Notes: generated by a model not told the origin, from the sequence alone. Shown: positions 1 through 8,099, counted from the first letter of the stretch. The stretch: DNA of 22,999 nucleotides from Coemansia sp. RSA 1804 (GCA_027578815.1 JANBTH010000264.1:1-22999); one strand, 5' to 3'. A program made the numbers and translations.

Positions 1-60
1 GCCTCCAACGGCGCTCTCTCCGGCGCATCCTCTTCGCAGCAGCCCGATAACGCCTACTAA
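1..60 (+). CDS. C-terminal end of an unrecognised protein (5' truncated by window)
   Basis: The first frame reads 19 sense codons and ends in TAA at 58-60. The tail is rich in Ser, Gly, Ala, Gln and Asn and ends in Asp-Asn-Ala-Tyr, as in a disordered C-terminus. Codons mostly end in C or G, like the certain genes in the window. Just after it the sequence turns pyrimidine- and A/T-rich, and an AATAAA lies at 145-150, about 90 bp downstream, as expected for a 3' UTR. The second frame is also open but runs on into the T-rich region and looks non-coding. Nothing here identifies the protein. Confidence 0.5.
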   Translation, partial: ASNGALSGASSSQQPDNAY

Positions 61-578
61 CACCATGCATTCATCTTTCGCCCTGTCTCTTTCTGCTCTG
101 TCTGTCTCTTTCCTGAGCCGAGGTCGATGCTCCTTCCAAAAGGCAATAAAACTGTCCTCCTATTTTTCTCCCGCACTTGTGCTCAAAACCTGCGATTTCT
201 TGATTTCATGTGAGCTCCTCTTCTCTTATAATCCTCTCTTGCAAATTTGCCTTTTCAGCACTGGTTTTCTTTTCCTCTTATAGTTTCATTTTTCCTTTAT
301 TGTATCAAACACTTTTGTTTTTACAATTCTATTATCTCCTCTCAGCTCCTAAAGCTGTTATCTGCTTCAAGCCGCTTTCCCGATCGTGCTGGTAATGTTC
401 TGTTTCTGTGACGTAATCTCCTATAGGATGCGGCTTCGACATTTGTTTAACAATCTTGAAGTGTTACCAACAACAACGATGATGAACATGGAGCATTTTG
501 TAATTTATTTTGTTGATGACGGATGATTTGAGGCTATAGCGGAGCTCTAATATCGTAGACTTTTTTCTTTCAATTTTC
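61..578. other. A/T-rich intergenic DNA without a recognisable gene
   Basis: This stretch holds the presumed 3' UTR of the gene ending at 60 and then A/T-rich DNA. Open frames here are short, T-rich and have no coding-like codon use. The only small motif of note is TGACGTAA at 409-416, a bZIP/CRE-like site. The part next to 579 lies downstream (minus strand) of repeat copy 1, where a gene matching the 795-923 mini-ORF would be expected. No ATG in good context and no coding frame is present there. Confidence 0.6.
145..150 (+). terminator. Candidate poly(A) signal AATAAA
   Basis: A canonical AATAAA hexamer sits 85 bp after the stop codon at 60, with T-rich DNA following. It fits as the cleavage/polyadenylation signal of the gene that ends at 60. 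Fungal signals are loose, so this is suggestive only. Confidence 0.4.
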
Positions 579-644
579 TTTAATAAAATTAAGCTTCAAA
601 ACTACCTAAAGAAACATCCTCTTTCCAACTAGTGAATGTCGGTG

Positions 645-653
645 CTTTTATAG
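645..653 (-). promoter_or_regulatory. TATA box of repeat copy 1
   Basis: CTATAAAAG on the minus strand, within a 16-bp segment identical to the one at 1007-1022. It is a canonical core-promoter TATA, but no convincing ORF follows on the minus strand: the first ATG, about 30 bp downstream, opens a three-codon frame only. Confidence 0.45.
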
Positions 654-734
654 CCACCGATCATTCCCTATTGGAAAGAGTACACTACTATCGATCAAAT
701 CCTAATATGAAAAATGTTACTTGTGATGACTGGA

Positions 735-784
735 AATGTTGACATTTGCATCGAATGTTAACATTCCGATCAAATGCTAACATT
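735..784. promoter_or_regulatory. Three 12-bp palindromes at exact 19-bp spacing
   Basis: Cores are AATGTTGACATT (735-746), AATGTTAACATT (754-765, a perfect palindrome) and AATGCTAACATT (773-784). Starts are exactly 19 bp apart, slightly under two helical turns, so the sites lie on nearly the same face. A weaker half-site, AATGTTAC, is at 713-720. The array lies about 82 bp upstream (minus strand) of the TATA box at 645-653. This suggests cooperative binding of a dimeric regulator; the factor is unknown. Confidence 0.5.
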
Positions 785-794
785 TCCTATGCCA

Positions 795-923
795 TCATAA
801 CAACACATGACTATACTGCTTCAGCATCCTTTTGTCCCGGCTCCGCCCCATCTTTAGGAACTCGACCTCTTTGCGCAGCTTCTCGATCTCACTTGTGACA
901 TCCGAATCGGCGACGGTGGGCAT
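795..923 (-). CDS. 42-residue coiled-coil mini-protein, unrecognised
   Basis: The frame starts at ATG 921-923 with A at -3 and ends in TGA at 795-797. The peptide has a short polar head, then a heptad-like series (Val9, Ile13, Leu16, Val20, Leu23) rich in Glu and Lys, then a basic stretch (Arg27 to Lys35) and a Tyr-Ser-His-Val-Leu-Leu tail. GC is about 57% over 831-923 by hand count, against about 35% over 721-780, so it stands out as coding-like. A TATA box (1007-1015) lies 84 bp upstream. The reading continues in frame to 1019, but those codons overlap the TATA region, so the ATG is preferred. It could be a real micro-protein, a first exon, or the relic of a larger gene. I know of no family. 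Confidence 0.4.
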   Translation of the reverse strand: MPTVADSDVTSEIEKLRKEVEFLKMGRSRDKRMLKQYSHVLL

Positions 924-1006
924 TGTACTTCCTATTTCTTTTAATAAATTATTCTTCACCATAAAATTTCTCTCGAAAACTTCCCTCAAACCATGGAATG
1001 TCGATA

Positions 1007-1015
1007 CTTTTATAG
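1007..1015 (-). promoter_or_regulatory. TATA box for the mini-ORF
   Basis: CTATAAAAG on the minus strand, 84 bp before the ATG at 923. This would leave a 5' UTR of roughly 50 nt if transcription starts about 30 bp after the TATA box. Confidence 0.5.
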
Positions 1016-1094
1016 CCACCGACTATCCCAGGTCCAAAAGAATACAACTATTAAAATTACATCCTAAATTACATGCTATTGTCGATGCGTATAC

Positions 1095-1124
1095 AATGTT
1101 AACATTGGACCGAATGTCAACATC
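1095..1124. promoter_or_regulatory. Two 12-bp palindromes at 18-bp spacing
   Basis: Cores AATGTTAACATT (1095-1106, a perfect palindrome) and AATGTCAACATC (1113-1124) repeat the motif found at 735-784. They lie 80 bp upstream (minus strand) of the TATA box at 1007-1015. Confidence 0.5.
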
Positions 1125-1250
1125 GTTCTACGTCATCATAACAAGGAATCTTAAGAGGGTTTTAAGCAAGGGAATGAAAATGAGCTTGTTTTAAAAAAAG
1201 GACTTTTTGCTGTTTTCAAAGGAGGTGGGATCTTGGGTGTTTATGTAGGA

Positions 1251-1317
1251 AAGCGGTACAGAGAAATTTCATCTGCTATAAACCGCAATCTCCCCAGCCA
1301 AAAAGCGGTTATATAAA
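1251..1317 (+). promoter_or_regulatory. Candidate MED23 promoter: three GCGGT motifs and a TATA box
   Basis: AAGCGGTA (1251-1258), its inverted form TATAAACCGC (1277-1286) and AAGCGGTT (1303-1310) cluster just before TATATAAA (1310-1317). The second and third form an imperfect inverted repeat. The TATA box lies about 370 bp before the MED23 start, so the leader would be long. Between 1318 and 1687 the DNA is T-rich and I see no convincing ORF or full intron. Confidence 0.4.
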
Positions 1318-1687
1318 CGCGAAGTAAATCAGCAAAGCGCTCTAACTGCCGAAATAGAAAAAGCCTAGCATAAAATTTCATTCTCTCCACCCTTTTTTGT
1401 ACCCTTTAGGCTGCCTTTTTATTTATTTATTTACTTTTGTTCGTGGTATTATCTTTGCCACCTTTGCTTTTCTTTTCTTTTCTTTTCCCTATCTCCTTTT
1501 GCATAGCGGTCGCTTTGATAACAAATTCTAATTCAATTCTGGCCTTCTTTTGTTATTGCATTGGCCGTCTGTTATTTTTATACCCAGCCGGAGGCAAAGA
1601 TAATTTAATTGAAGTGGAACGAAGGGACGCGTAAGACACATTCAATTTGGCATAGCCAACGCAGACAGGGCACACTTACTTTTTTCA

Positions 1688-4600
1688 ATGGAGCAGCTCG
1701 TAAGCTATCTACTCAGCACAGTCGAGTCCAGCTACGAGGATCTGGCCCACCTTGTTCCTTGCGGCTCCTTCCTGGGTCTGTTTGACGAACGCCCCATAAA
1801 GCGCACGCGTCTGAATGGGCCTCCTTCTGCTGTCTCATCGCTGCCGCTGTTTGAGTTCGACAACAACGAGACCACATGCAATGCTATCACCACGCTTACT
1901 CTGAATGCCATCGAATCTGGCACTATACCCGCTGTTGATGTGCTTCGCACTGCTGTCGACGCAGTGAGAAACATCCACGACGCCAGCGCCGTCATCGACG
2001 TCGCCTTCCGCTCGCTATTTGAGATTTACAAAACCCGTCTTGAGTACCACTGTGCAAACAGATACAACGCAGACGTTGGCGCGGAACAGTCTGTGTCTGA
2101 TCCCCATGCCAAGTCAAATGGATCCGCACAGCCCGCAGGCCAGAGAAACCCAACTGAATCCAACCATGGTTCCACCGCCAGTGGAGGGCTTCTTTTGCGC
2201 AAAGTTTCTTCTGCCACAGCCTCAAAAGTCAAGGCCTTTGGGGACGAGTATCTTGTTCTGACCAATCTGTTTGAGCTGCACCGCCCGCGCACTTGGGTCG
2301 CTGCTGTGCGTCTGATGTCGATGGTAACAAAGTTGGCCATTCGGATCATGTACGGTGGCACAACGCCTGGCGAGCCTCCGAGTCTTTCTGCTGGCACCCA
2401 CGCAGCGTCGTTGTCCGAAATCAGTGGTCTCAACCTGCTTCCCGAGAGTGTGTGTCTCGAGACTATCCGCCAGGTCTGGCGTCTGCTTCTTGACAGCGCA
2501 ACCATCGAGCCACCAATGTCCAGCGTTTTGAGCTCCGCTCGACGCACACGCTGGCAGATTCGATTTGAGGCCACCATGGAGCTGTTTGACTGCTTTGTTG
2601 GGCGCTCCGAGCAGTGTCTGGGCCGTCCGTTAGTCTCCTACTATCTTTTGTCTCGGGAACTGGATCCGGGTGCTGTTGTTGCTGAAAGCGGCATCCTTAC
2701 CAGCGAGATGCAGTACATTGTGGATCTCTGCTTTGGACGCAAGCGCCGGCTTGGTCGCATCCTGTTGCCGCCAGACGGTTCGTGGCCGCTTATTTCGCAC
2801 ACGAGCCGTGCACATACCGTTAAGCATGTGTACGACCAGCCGGCCTACGCGCTGGTGCGAGACTCGCTTACCTTTGAGGAAACCGAGCGCGGTCCATCGG
2901 CCAACAAGTATGTTGCCGACCTTCTCTACCAGCGTGCGCCGACAGACGAGATCTTTGCAGCGATCAGAAACCACCGAATCATGAAGAAAAAGGCCATTGC
3001 GGCGGTGGCCAGCGACAGCTACATGCCCAACAACAGCTCAATTGGTCTCGACGCCGGGGCTGACAGGTGTTACGGCTCAGGCGACGGTGGCCCAGCAAAT
3101 GTCAGCATTGCAATGAGCGACAATGCAGAAACTGAAAAGTACGAGGTATCTCAGCTGCTTTTGGACTCAATGGCCCAGCGAATTGAGCACATTGTTCGGT
3201 ACATACAGAGCCAATGCGACTTTGAAACGCTTTTGAACGAGCGGAAGCTGAACGAGAACTCTGACCCAACAATGATTGTTCCACGCAATATCCAGTACTG
3301 GGAGTACATGAACGAAGTGGCCGACCAGCTGTACTACTTTGTTCTCTTTGACGCAGTTTCGTACAAGGATGTGCATGAGCGGTTCTTCGCAACAGTTTTC
3401 CCCAAGGACAGCGACATCCATCCTGGAAGCGAGACGCGCAAGGACAATAGCTACATTTGGCTTCTGCTACAGCTCTTCCATATCGAAAAGGTGTCTGCCG
3501 GTCCGATCCGAGAGGACCTGGCAGGCGATGAGGACATGCTGGACCAGATGCTCCAGATGTACAACGAGCAGCAGATTGTTTCCAAGGATGCGTTCTATCT
3601 GCGGGATCTGGCGCTGCAGGCAGCCATGACTCACCAGCAGAGCAACATCAGGGACAACCAGGGATTCAAGTTCCGCCATCCGCGAATGGGAGTCGCCATG
3701 CCCTTTGCGCCAGTGGTGTATCAGTTGCAGCAGGAGTTTGGCCGCCAGTTCAAGGACGAGAACTACGAACTTCTCGACGGAAAGGACATATGCAGCGTGA
3801 TGAAGACAGCCGCCGTCAGCCAGCTCCGGCAGTTTGTTGTGCCAAATTCTCTGTACACTTATCTGGTGCCGCCCAAGGAGACAATCAAGAAGCTGCAAAA
3901 CGACTCAACAACGTATCTCGAGGGTGGAAACATTGGGTACCGTCTGCTTGACTACATCAACGTCGGCGGCAAGCACCGTCTGCTGCAGCTGGTGTACAAG
4001 ATGATGCTTGCACACGAGCTCGGGCCACAGTTCCAGTTTGACGGAAAGCAGCCGAGCGTGCGCGAAGGCATCACTTGCGTCTCGCCGCATATTGTGGACA
4101 CGGTGTATCGACTGTTGTACAACGCGCCGTATTCGAACGAGCTGATGATGAAGGAGGTGCTTGAGAAGCTGCGACGGTGCGACAAAGTCATGGCTATGGG
4201 CAATGCACGGTTTTCCCCGGCGACTCTGCGGTGGCTGTACACGATCTACCAGCTCATGAACTGCCGGCTGCTTCGGTTCTTCAAGTACTATGCACACGCA
4301 TCGCACCTGGTGCATCATCTGCGACACTCGCTGGTGCACACATCGCATCGGCAGCTGTATAGCTCGCTGGAGTGTTTTGCGCTGTGTCTGGTCAACCTGC
4401 AGCACGACGTCGAGTTTCTTCAGGCGCTGATGAACCCGGCGTACCATGGCATTCCGCTGACACCGCATCCAAGCACGATGGGCACCGTGGTGGCGCGCAA
4501 CATCGTGTATCTGAAACCAAAGGATGCGTGGTTTGAGTGTGCGATGCTTTCACGGAACGCAGTCATGGTCATTTCGCGCATTGTGGCCATGCGTGGGCTT

Positions 4601-6835
4601 GGCGACGTCCCTGGTCTTTCGCTGGAAGACTGTTTGGACAGCCTGTCTCCGTTGCCGCAGTACTGGGCGCCATCCGTAGTGCGGTATCTTCCGCGGTCCG
4701 TGCGTGCGTACTATACAAAGAACCCGCGTGTGCCAAAGGGGCCCCAGCCAAGCGCTTCTGCGGCGGCTATCCGCCAGCTGATCGAGACCCGTCCGGTGCA
4801 CAATGTGATGCTTCTGGCGCAGCCCAACCCACAGGTCGAGGCTGGACTGCTTGCGTTCTATGGCGAGGCCAAACGACAACCACTATTTCTGTTTGTCGTC
4901 TGGGTGCTGCTTGAACGATTGACTGCCGCGCACGCAAGCGCCGACGGTGCCAACCTCAGCCCAAGCAGCGACGGGGAGTTGAAGCTTCCGGCGATGATGC
5001 TTGCCGTAGTCCGGCGAGTTCTCTTGTCGTTCCCACTGTCGCAGATGTCCACATACACGTCGTCGCTGGTGGACTTTATTATTGGATGCGAGGCCGAGCG
5101 AGGGCTGAAGGAGCCCAGTGCGACTACCAAGCAGCTCCTTGACGATTTTATGTTCAAGCACTACCTGATTCACCACGAGCATGTCGTCTTTGCATTGACG
5201 CGGGGCGAGCATGATCTGCGTGCTGACAGCATGCGACTGGCGCTGACGCGGTATGTGCTGCTTGAGTCGCCGTCGTTTGTTGAGCGGCTGAGCGAGTGGC
5301 ACAACCTGGACTTCCAGGGCCGCTACTGGGCGGACTACAGCCACTGGGCGAAGCAGGAGACGTATCTGACAAAGTTCCCCGAGTTCTTTGAGTACGAGGG
5401 GCATCTGGTGCGCAAAAACGTGACGCTGGATCCGCAGCCGGCGCTGAGTCTGCCGATCTACTACGAAAACAGGATGGTGCGGCTGCTTCCGGTGCTGGAG
5501 TTTGCGCTGGGACGACTCATTGAGGCCGAGGATCGCAATCTTCTGCGCGAAGTGCTGGATCGCATGGGCATCCTTTACCGTCTGCACCAGGTGCCGCTGA
5601 CGACGCTGATGAACACGCTGTCGGTCTACTTCAATGCGCCAACACTCCACGACGCCGCTGTTATCCGCAGCCTGATCCTGTCGCTGCTCGATATGAGCCA
5701 GCAGAACTTCTCGCCCGAGTTTGAGCGGTTCGTGCGCGGTGAGACAGACGATGCACAGCTCATTGACGAAAAATACATCTGCCGCACCATGAACCGTATC
5801 TCACGCGCGATTACGCGCCACCTGGGCCAGCCCGAAAAGGACAAGCTTCCCGAGGTGCACTACCGCGAGATTCCAAATCCCATTCTGCTGTGCCTGACGG
5901 AGTGTGTGGTTGAGCTGCTGACGTGGTGGTGTCTGGACAATTCTGCACGTAGCAAAGACAGGCTCCACGACTCGACAAAGGGAGGATTGTCGCCATCGAC
6001 GGAGCCCGAGTTCCGCGCCGAGGAGGACGAGCGGCAGAAGTGTGCCGGCGAGTGGCAACTGACCAAGCAGTGGTTCGACATAGTCATGGATCCCTCCAAG
6101 CGGCCCGAATGCAGCGTGGGGGGCTCTGCTGCCCTGTATATCCACAGCACCGGCGTGCTTGCAAACGTGCTTCCCGACGAGCTAATGGCATTTCCCTACG
6201 TGCGGCACCTTGCTGATATTGTTCTTCACGAGCCGATGCTCAAGACGATCTCAGGGCCAAAGCGGTACTTTTCGTTTGTCGAGTTCTCGCGTGCCAACTC
6301 CAGTGGCTCACACAGGTACCAGCAGCAGAAGGCGGCGGCGGGCACGCAGTTTGCAGCCACGGCGGTGTTCAATTCGTTCGAGCAGAACCGCAACCATCGG
6401 ATGGTCAACAGGCCCAACACGTACCTGACGCTTCTTCACAGCATCATGCACTACGGCGGCACCGGCACATTCAACGCGCTTGCAGAGACCATCCATTCGC
6501 TGGCATCAAGTGGCGAGCAGCAGCTGTGCTCCGACATCCAACTGCTTTACCTGTGCGCGACGGTCGGCCCGATCCTCTACCGCCTCGTGGACCATGATGC
6601 GCTGTATGTTCAGATCCTCGGCGACCTGGTTCTGATCATGGCCCAGATATGTCCGCGCGTGAAGACCCTTGACACCTACACGAACACCGATGCGCTGGAG
6701 CAGGTCATGGACTTCTTTTGCTTTGTCAAGGATCAGTTTGACCCTGGTCGTGAGGCGTGGCGACGCATTGCTCCTCACATCTCGGCGCTGCCTTCGTTGC
6801 TCCGGTACCAGCTCCAATGTATAGTGGACCAGTAG
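1688..6835 (+). CDS. MED23: Mediator complex tail subunit MED23 homologue
   Basis: A single uninterrupted 1715-residue frame. MED23 is a tail subunit of Mediator, linking DNA-bound activators to RNA polymerase II in the nucleus. Collinear matches to animal MED23, recalled by eye, run through the second half: a Pro-Leu-Phe-Leu-Phe/Trp segment near residue 1065; a block ending in Leu-Pro-Ile-Tyr followed by Arg-Leu-Leu-Pro-Val near 1260; Asn-Thr-Leu near 1307; Ile-Pro-Asn-Pro with Thr-Glu-Cys-Val-Val-Glu-Leu near 1395-1410; Leu-Leu-Tyr-Leu and Val-Gly-Pro near 1620-1630; and Met-Asp-Phe-Phe with Lys-Asp-Gln-Phe-Asp near 1675. The protein is some 350 residues longer than human MED23, partly through low-complexity inserts in the first 600 residues. 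The ATG has G at +4 but T at -3, so the start is likely rather than certain. Confidence 0.92.
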   Translation: MEQLVSYLLSTVESSYEDLAHLVPCGSFLGLFDERPIKRTRLNGPPSAVSSLPLFEFDNNETTCNAITTLTLNAIESGTIPAVDVLRTAVDAVRNIHDASAVIDVAFRSLFEIYKTRLEYHCANRYNADVGAEQSVSDPHAKSNGSAQPAGQRNPTESNHGSTASGGLLLRKVSSATASKVKAFGDEYLVLTNLFELHRPRTWVAAVRLMSMVTKLAIRIMYGGTTPGEPPSLSAGTHAASLSEISGLNLLPESVCLETIRQVWRLLLDSATIEPPMSSVLSSARRTRWQIRFEATMELFDCFVGRSEQCLGRPLVSYYLLSRELDPGAVVAESGILTSEMQYIVDLCFGRKRRLGRILLPPDGSWPLISHTSRAHTVKHVYDQPAYALVRDSLTFEETERGPSANKYVADLLYQRAPTDEIFAAIRNHRIMKKKAIAAVASDSYMPNNSSIGLDAGADRCYGSGDGGPANVSIAMSDNAETEKYEVSQLLLDSMAQRIEHIVRYIQSQCDFETLLNERKLNENSDPTMIVPRNIQYWEYMNEVADQLYYFVLFDAVSYKDVHERFFATVFPKDSDIHPGSETRKDNSYIWLLLQLFHIEKVSAGPIREDLAGDEDMLDQMLQMYNEQQIVSKDAFYLRDLALQAAMTHQQSNIRDNQGFKFRHPRMGVAMPFAPVVYQLQQEFGRQFKDENYELLDGKDICSVMKTAAVSQLRQFVVPNSLYTYLVPPKETIKKLQNDSTTYLEGGNIGYRLLDYINVGGKHRLLQLVYKMMLAHELGPQFQFDGKQPSVREGITCVSPHIVDTVYRLLYNAPYSNELMMKEVLEKLRRCDKVMAMGNARFSPATLRWLYTIYQLMNCRLLRFFKYYAHASHLVHHLRHSLVHTSHRQLYSSLECFALCLVNLQHDVEFLQALMNPAYHGIPLTPHPSTMGTVVARNIVYLKPKDAWFECAMLSRNAVMVISRIVAMRGLGDVPGLSLEDCLDSLSPLPQYWAPSVVRYLPRSVRAYYTKNPRVPKGPQPSASAAAIRQLIETRPVHNVMLLAQPNPQVEAGLLAFYGEAKRQPLFLFVVWVLLERLTAAHASADGANLSPSSDGELKLPAMMLAVVRRVLLSFPLSQMSTYTSSLVDFIIGCEAERGLKEPSATTKQLLDDFMFKHYLIHHEHVVFALTRGEHDLRADSMRLALTRYVLLESPSFVERLSEWHNLDFQGRYWADYSHWAKQETYLTKFPEFFEYEGHLVRKNVTLDPQPALSLPIYYENRMVRLLPVLEFALGRLIEAEDRNLLREVLDRMGILYRLHQVPLTTLMNTLSVYFNAPTLHDAAVIRSLILSLLDMSQQNFSPEFERFVRGETDDAQLIDEKYICRTMNRISRAITRHLGQPEKDKLPEVHYREIPNPILLCLTECVVELLTWWCLDNSARSKDRLHDSTKGGLSPSTEPEFRAEEDERQKCAGEWQLTKQWFDIVMDPSKRPECSVGGSAALYIHSTGVLANVLPDELMAFPYVRHLADIVLHEPMLKTISGPKRYFSFVEFSRANSSGSHRYQQQKAAAGTQFAATAVFNSFEQNRNHRMVNRPNTYLTLLHSIMHYGGTGTFNALAETIHSLASSGEQQLCSDIQLLYLCATVGPILYRLVDHDALYVQILGDLVLIMAQICPRVKTLDTYTNTDALEQVMDFFCFVKDQFDPGREAWRRIAPHISALPSLLRYQLQCIVDQ

Positions 6836-7031
6836 TGATGTTGTTATTGGGGGAGGGGAGCTCGCTGTTTATTGTTATACTATTGCTGTTTAATAATACT
6901 ACTCACCCGCAAGAAATATACTGTAAAAAGGGAAAACGAAAAGAATAGAAGATGGAGAAGAACAGGCTAAAATCTGGGTACGGATTTAGGCATTCAATCC
7001 TCACCCACAGCCATAGAGCACGGTTTGCCGC
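6836..7031. other. Shared 3' spacer between convergent MED23 and hydrolase genes
   Basis: Only 196 bp separate the two stop codons, so both 3' UTRs must fit or overlap here. The sequence is A/T-rich with TTTAATAATACT-like stretches and no clear AATAAA on either strand. Confidence 0.5.
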
Positions 7032-7673
7032 TTAGAGCTGTGCGGTGGAAGGCCCTTGCCTGTACAGAAGCTTGTTCTGGGTGGCAGCGGGCTGGAACTC
7101 CTTGAGCAGGCTGCTGATGGCCTTGAAATCGGGGTGCTTCGAGTCGTTCATGAGCTGGAAGAGGACAGACTCGGAGCTGACGACAAACGCGCCGTGGTTC
7201 GCCAAGCGGCGCAACGCAATATCGATCTCCGGATAATTCATCGACGACACAGCGTCGGACAGCACGTGGACGTCGTAGTTTTTCTCCAGCAGATCCAGAC
7301 ACGTCTGCATCACGCACACGTGGGACTCGATTCCGTAGAGCACGACCGAGCGGATCTTGAGCTCCTCCAGCTTCCTTGACACTCCGTCCGTGAGCATCGA
7401 AAACTTGGACTTGTCATCCACTAGCGCTGCGTGCGCAATGTCGATTTCCTCAACCGTGTTCCCAAGCCCCTTGGAGTACTGCTCGGTGACGATCAGCGGG
7501 ATCTTGAGGATACACGATGCCTTGGACATCTTTTGCGCTACCTGCACCAGGCATTCAAAGCCGTAGATGCCTGCGCGGAACCTTTCCTGGACATCGCACA
7601 GGAGAAACGCTGTCGTGCTGGCGTTTAGGCGCCCAAGACTGCGTGCGGACGAGGCAGCTATGCGAGAAGCCAT
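7032..7673 (-). CDS. Isochorismatase-fold cysteine hydrolase, ISOC1/ISOC2 type
   Basis: 213 residues, from ATG 7671-7673 to TAA 7032-7034. The isochorismatase-like fold uses an Asp-Lys-Cys triad. Here these are Asp27 in Cys-Asp-Val-Gln-Glu-Arg-Phe, Lys88 in Asp-Lys-Ser-Lys-Phe-Ser-Met, and Cys120 in Glu-Ser-His-Val-Cys-Val. The Thr-Glu-Gln-Tyr and Gly-Leu-Gly elements at 63-71 are typical of the ISOC1/2 branch rather than of bacterial isochorismatases or nicotinamidases. The first 18 residues are Ala/Ser/Arg-rich without acids, so mitochondrial import is possible. The natural substrate of this branch is poorly known and I assign none. It diverges from the Sec14-like gene across 426 bp. Confidence 0.9.
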   Translation of the reverse strand: MASRIAASSARSLGRLNASTTAFLLCDVQERFRAGIYGFECLVQVAQKMSKASCILKIPLIVTEQYSKGLGNTVEEIDIAHAALVDDKSKFSMLTDGVSRKLEELKIRSVVLYGIESHVCVMQTCLDLLEKNYDVHVLSDAVSSMNYPEIDIALRRLANHGAFVVSSESVLFQLMNDSKHPDFKAISSLLKEFQPAATQNKLLYRQGPSTAQL

Positions 7674-8099
7674 GGGTTTTTTCTATTGCAAAGAACAAGG
7701 CAGATAAGTAAAAGAAGGAGAGAGAGAGAAAATGGGAGAACGCGTAGAACAAGCAAAGAAGGAAAGAAAGATAAAGAGACCTTAGCGACCTAGATTTTTG
7801 CCTTTTCTTTACTCAAAGAAATCCCCCGCCTCTCATCATGTGATGTGGTGACGATCAGGATTTCTATTGCATCATCTCTTCCTTTGTTTTGGCTGGTGGA
7901 AATAAACAAACACTTTTTTGTTTATTTGCAGGCCTTTCTGGGGTTTGTGTTCATCAAAAGTCCATCACAGCTAGAATCGTTGTGTTGCGCATTTTTCATT
8001 TCCGCACTATTCTTGGTCTGTTCCTGCCGGTGAGCCATCCCTTCTCTGGCGCTTCTTGCATTAACCACTTTCCCCATTAGCTCATTGCTCTACATTCAA
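7674..8099. other. Divergent promoter region of hydrolase and Sec14-like genes
   Basis: The half next to the hydrolase is a purine-rich run on the plus strand (AGAGAGAGA near 7720-7730), hence a CT-rich leader on the coding strand. The other half is T-rich and contains a candidate intron (8030-8080). I found no clear TATA box and no gene. Confidence 0.5.
8030..8080 (+). other. Probable 51-nt 5'-UTR intron of the Sec14-like gene
   Basis: GTGAGC at 8030-8035 is a good donor, TTAAC at 8061-8065 a good branch site and CCATTAG at 8074-8080 the acceptor. The branch A to AG distance is 16 nt, typical of small fungal introns. The start codon at 8100 lies 20 bp after the acceptor. Removal would not change the protein. 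Seen only by motif. Confidence 0.45.

Larger units (their letters stand above)
579..804 (-). repeat. Degenerate direct repeat, copy 1 (promoter-like; array plus TATA)
   Basis: This block aligns with 940-1145 along its whole length. Shared anchors in order are TTTAATAAA, GAATGTCG, the identical 16-mer at 645-660 (matching 1007-1022), CATCCTAA/AATCCTAA, AATGTTAACATT and CATCATAACAA. Read on the minus strand it has a palindrome array (735-784), about 82 bp of spacer, then the TATA box CTATAAAAG (645-653). Unlike copy 2 no good ORF follows: the position matching the copy 2 start codon reads AAA. It looks like a decayed paralogous promoter. A solo-LTR or MITE remnant is an alternative, but I see no flanking target duplication. 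Confidence 0.6.
940..1145 (-). repeat. Degenerate direct repeat, copy 2 (promoter of the mini-ORF)
   Basis: Second copy of the block at 579-804, in the same orientation, with its start 361 bp further on. It carries two palindrome cores instead of three and TATA box CTATAAAAG at 1007-1015, 80 bp from the array, close to the 82 bp in copy 1. On the minus strand it leads into the ATG at 923. Keeping array, spacer and TATA while the rest has drifted suggests the promoter function was preserved for a time after duplication. Confidence 0.6.

Noticed and set aside
579..1145. LTR retrotransposon reading of the two direct repeats
   Set aside because: Although each repeat has a TATA box, the 135 bp between them has no polymerase or gag sequence, no TG..CA ends are clear and no target-site duplication is visible. 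A duplicated promoter explains more, but the idea is not fully excluded.
3905..4468. 187-codon open frame antisense to MED23
   Set aside because: A shadow of the strongly biased third-position usage of MED23 on the other strand. The peptide is His/Gln/Arg/Val-rich with no family features. The same applies to the 255-codon antisense frame at 4883-5650.
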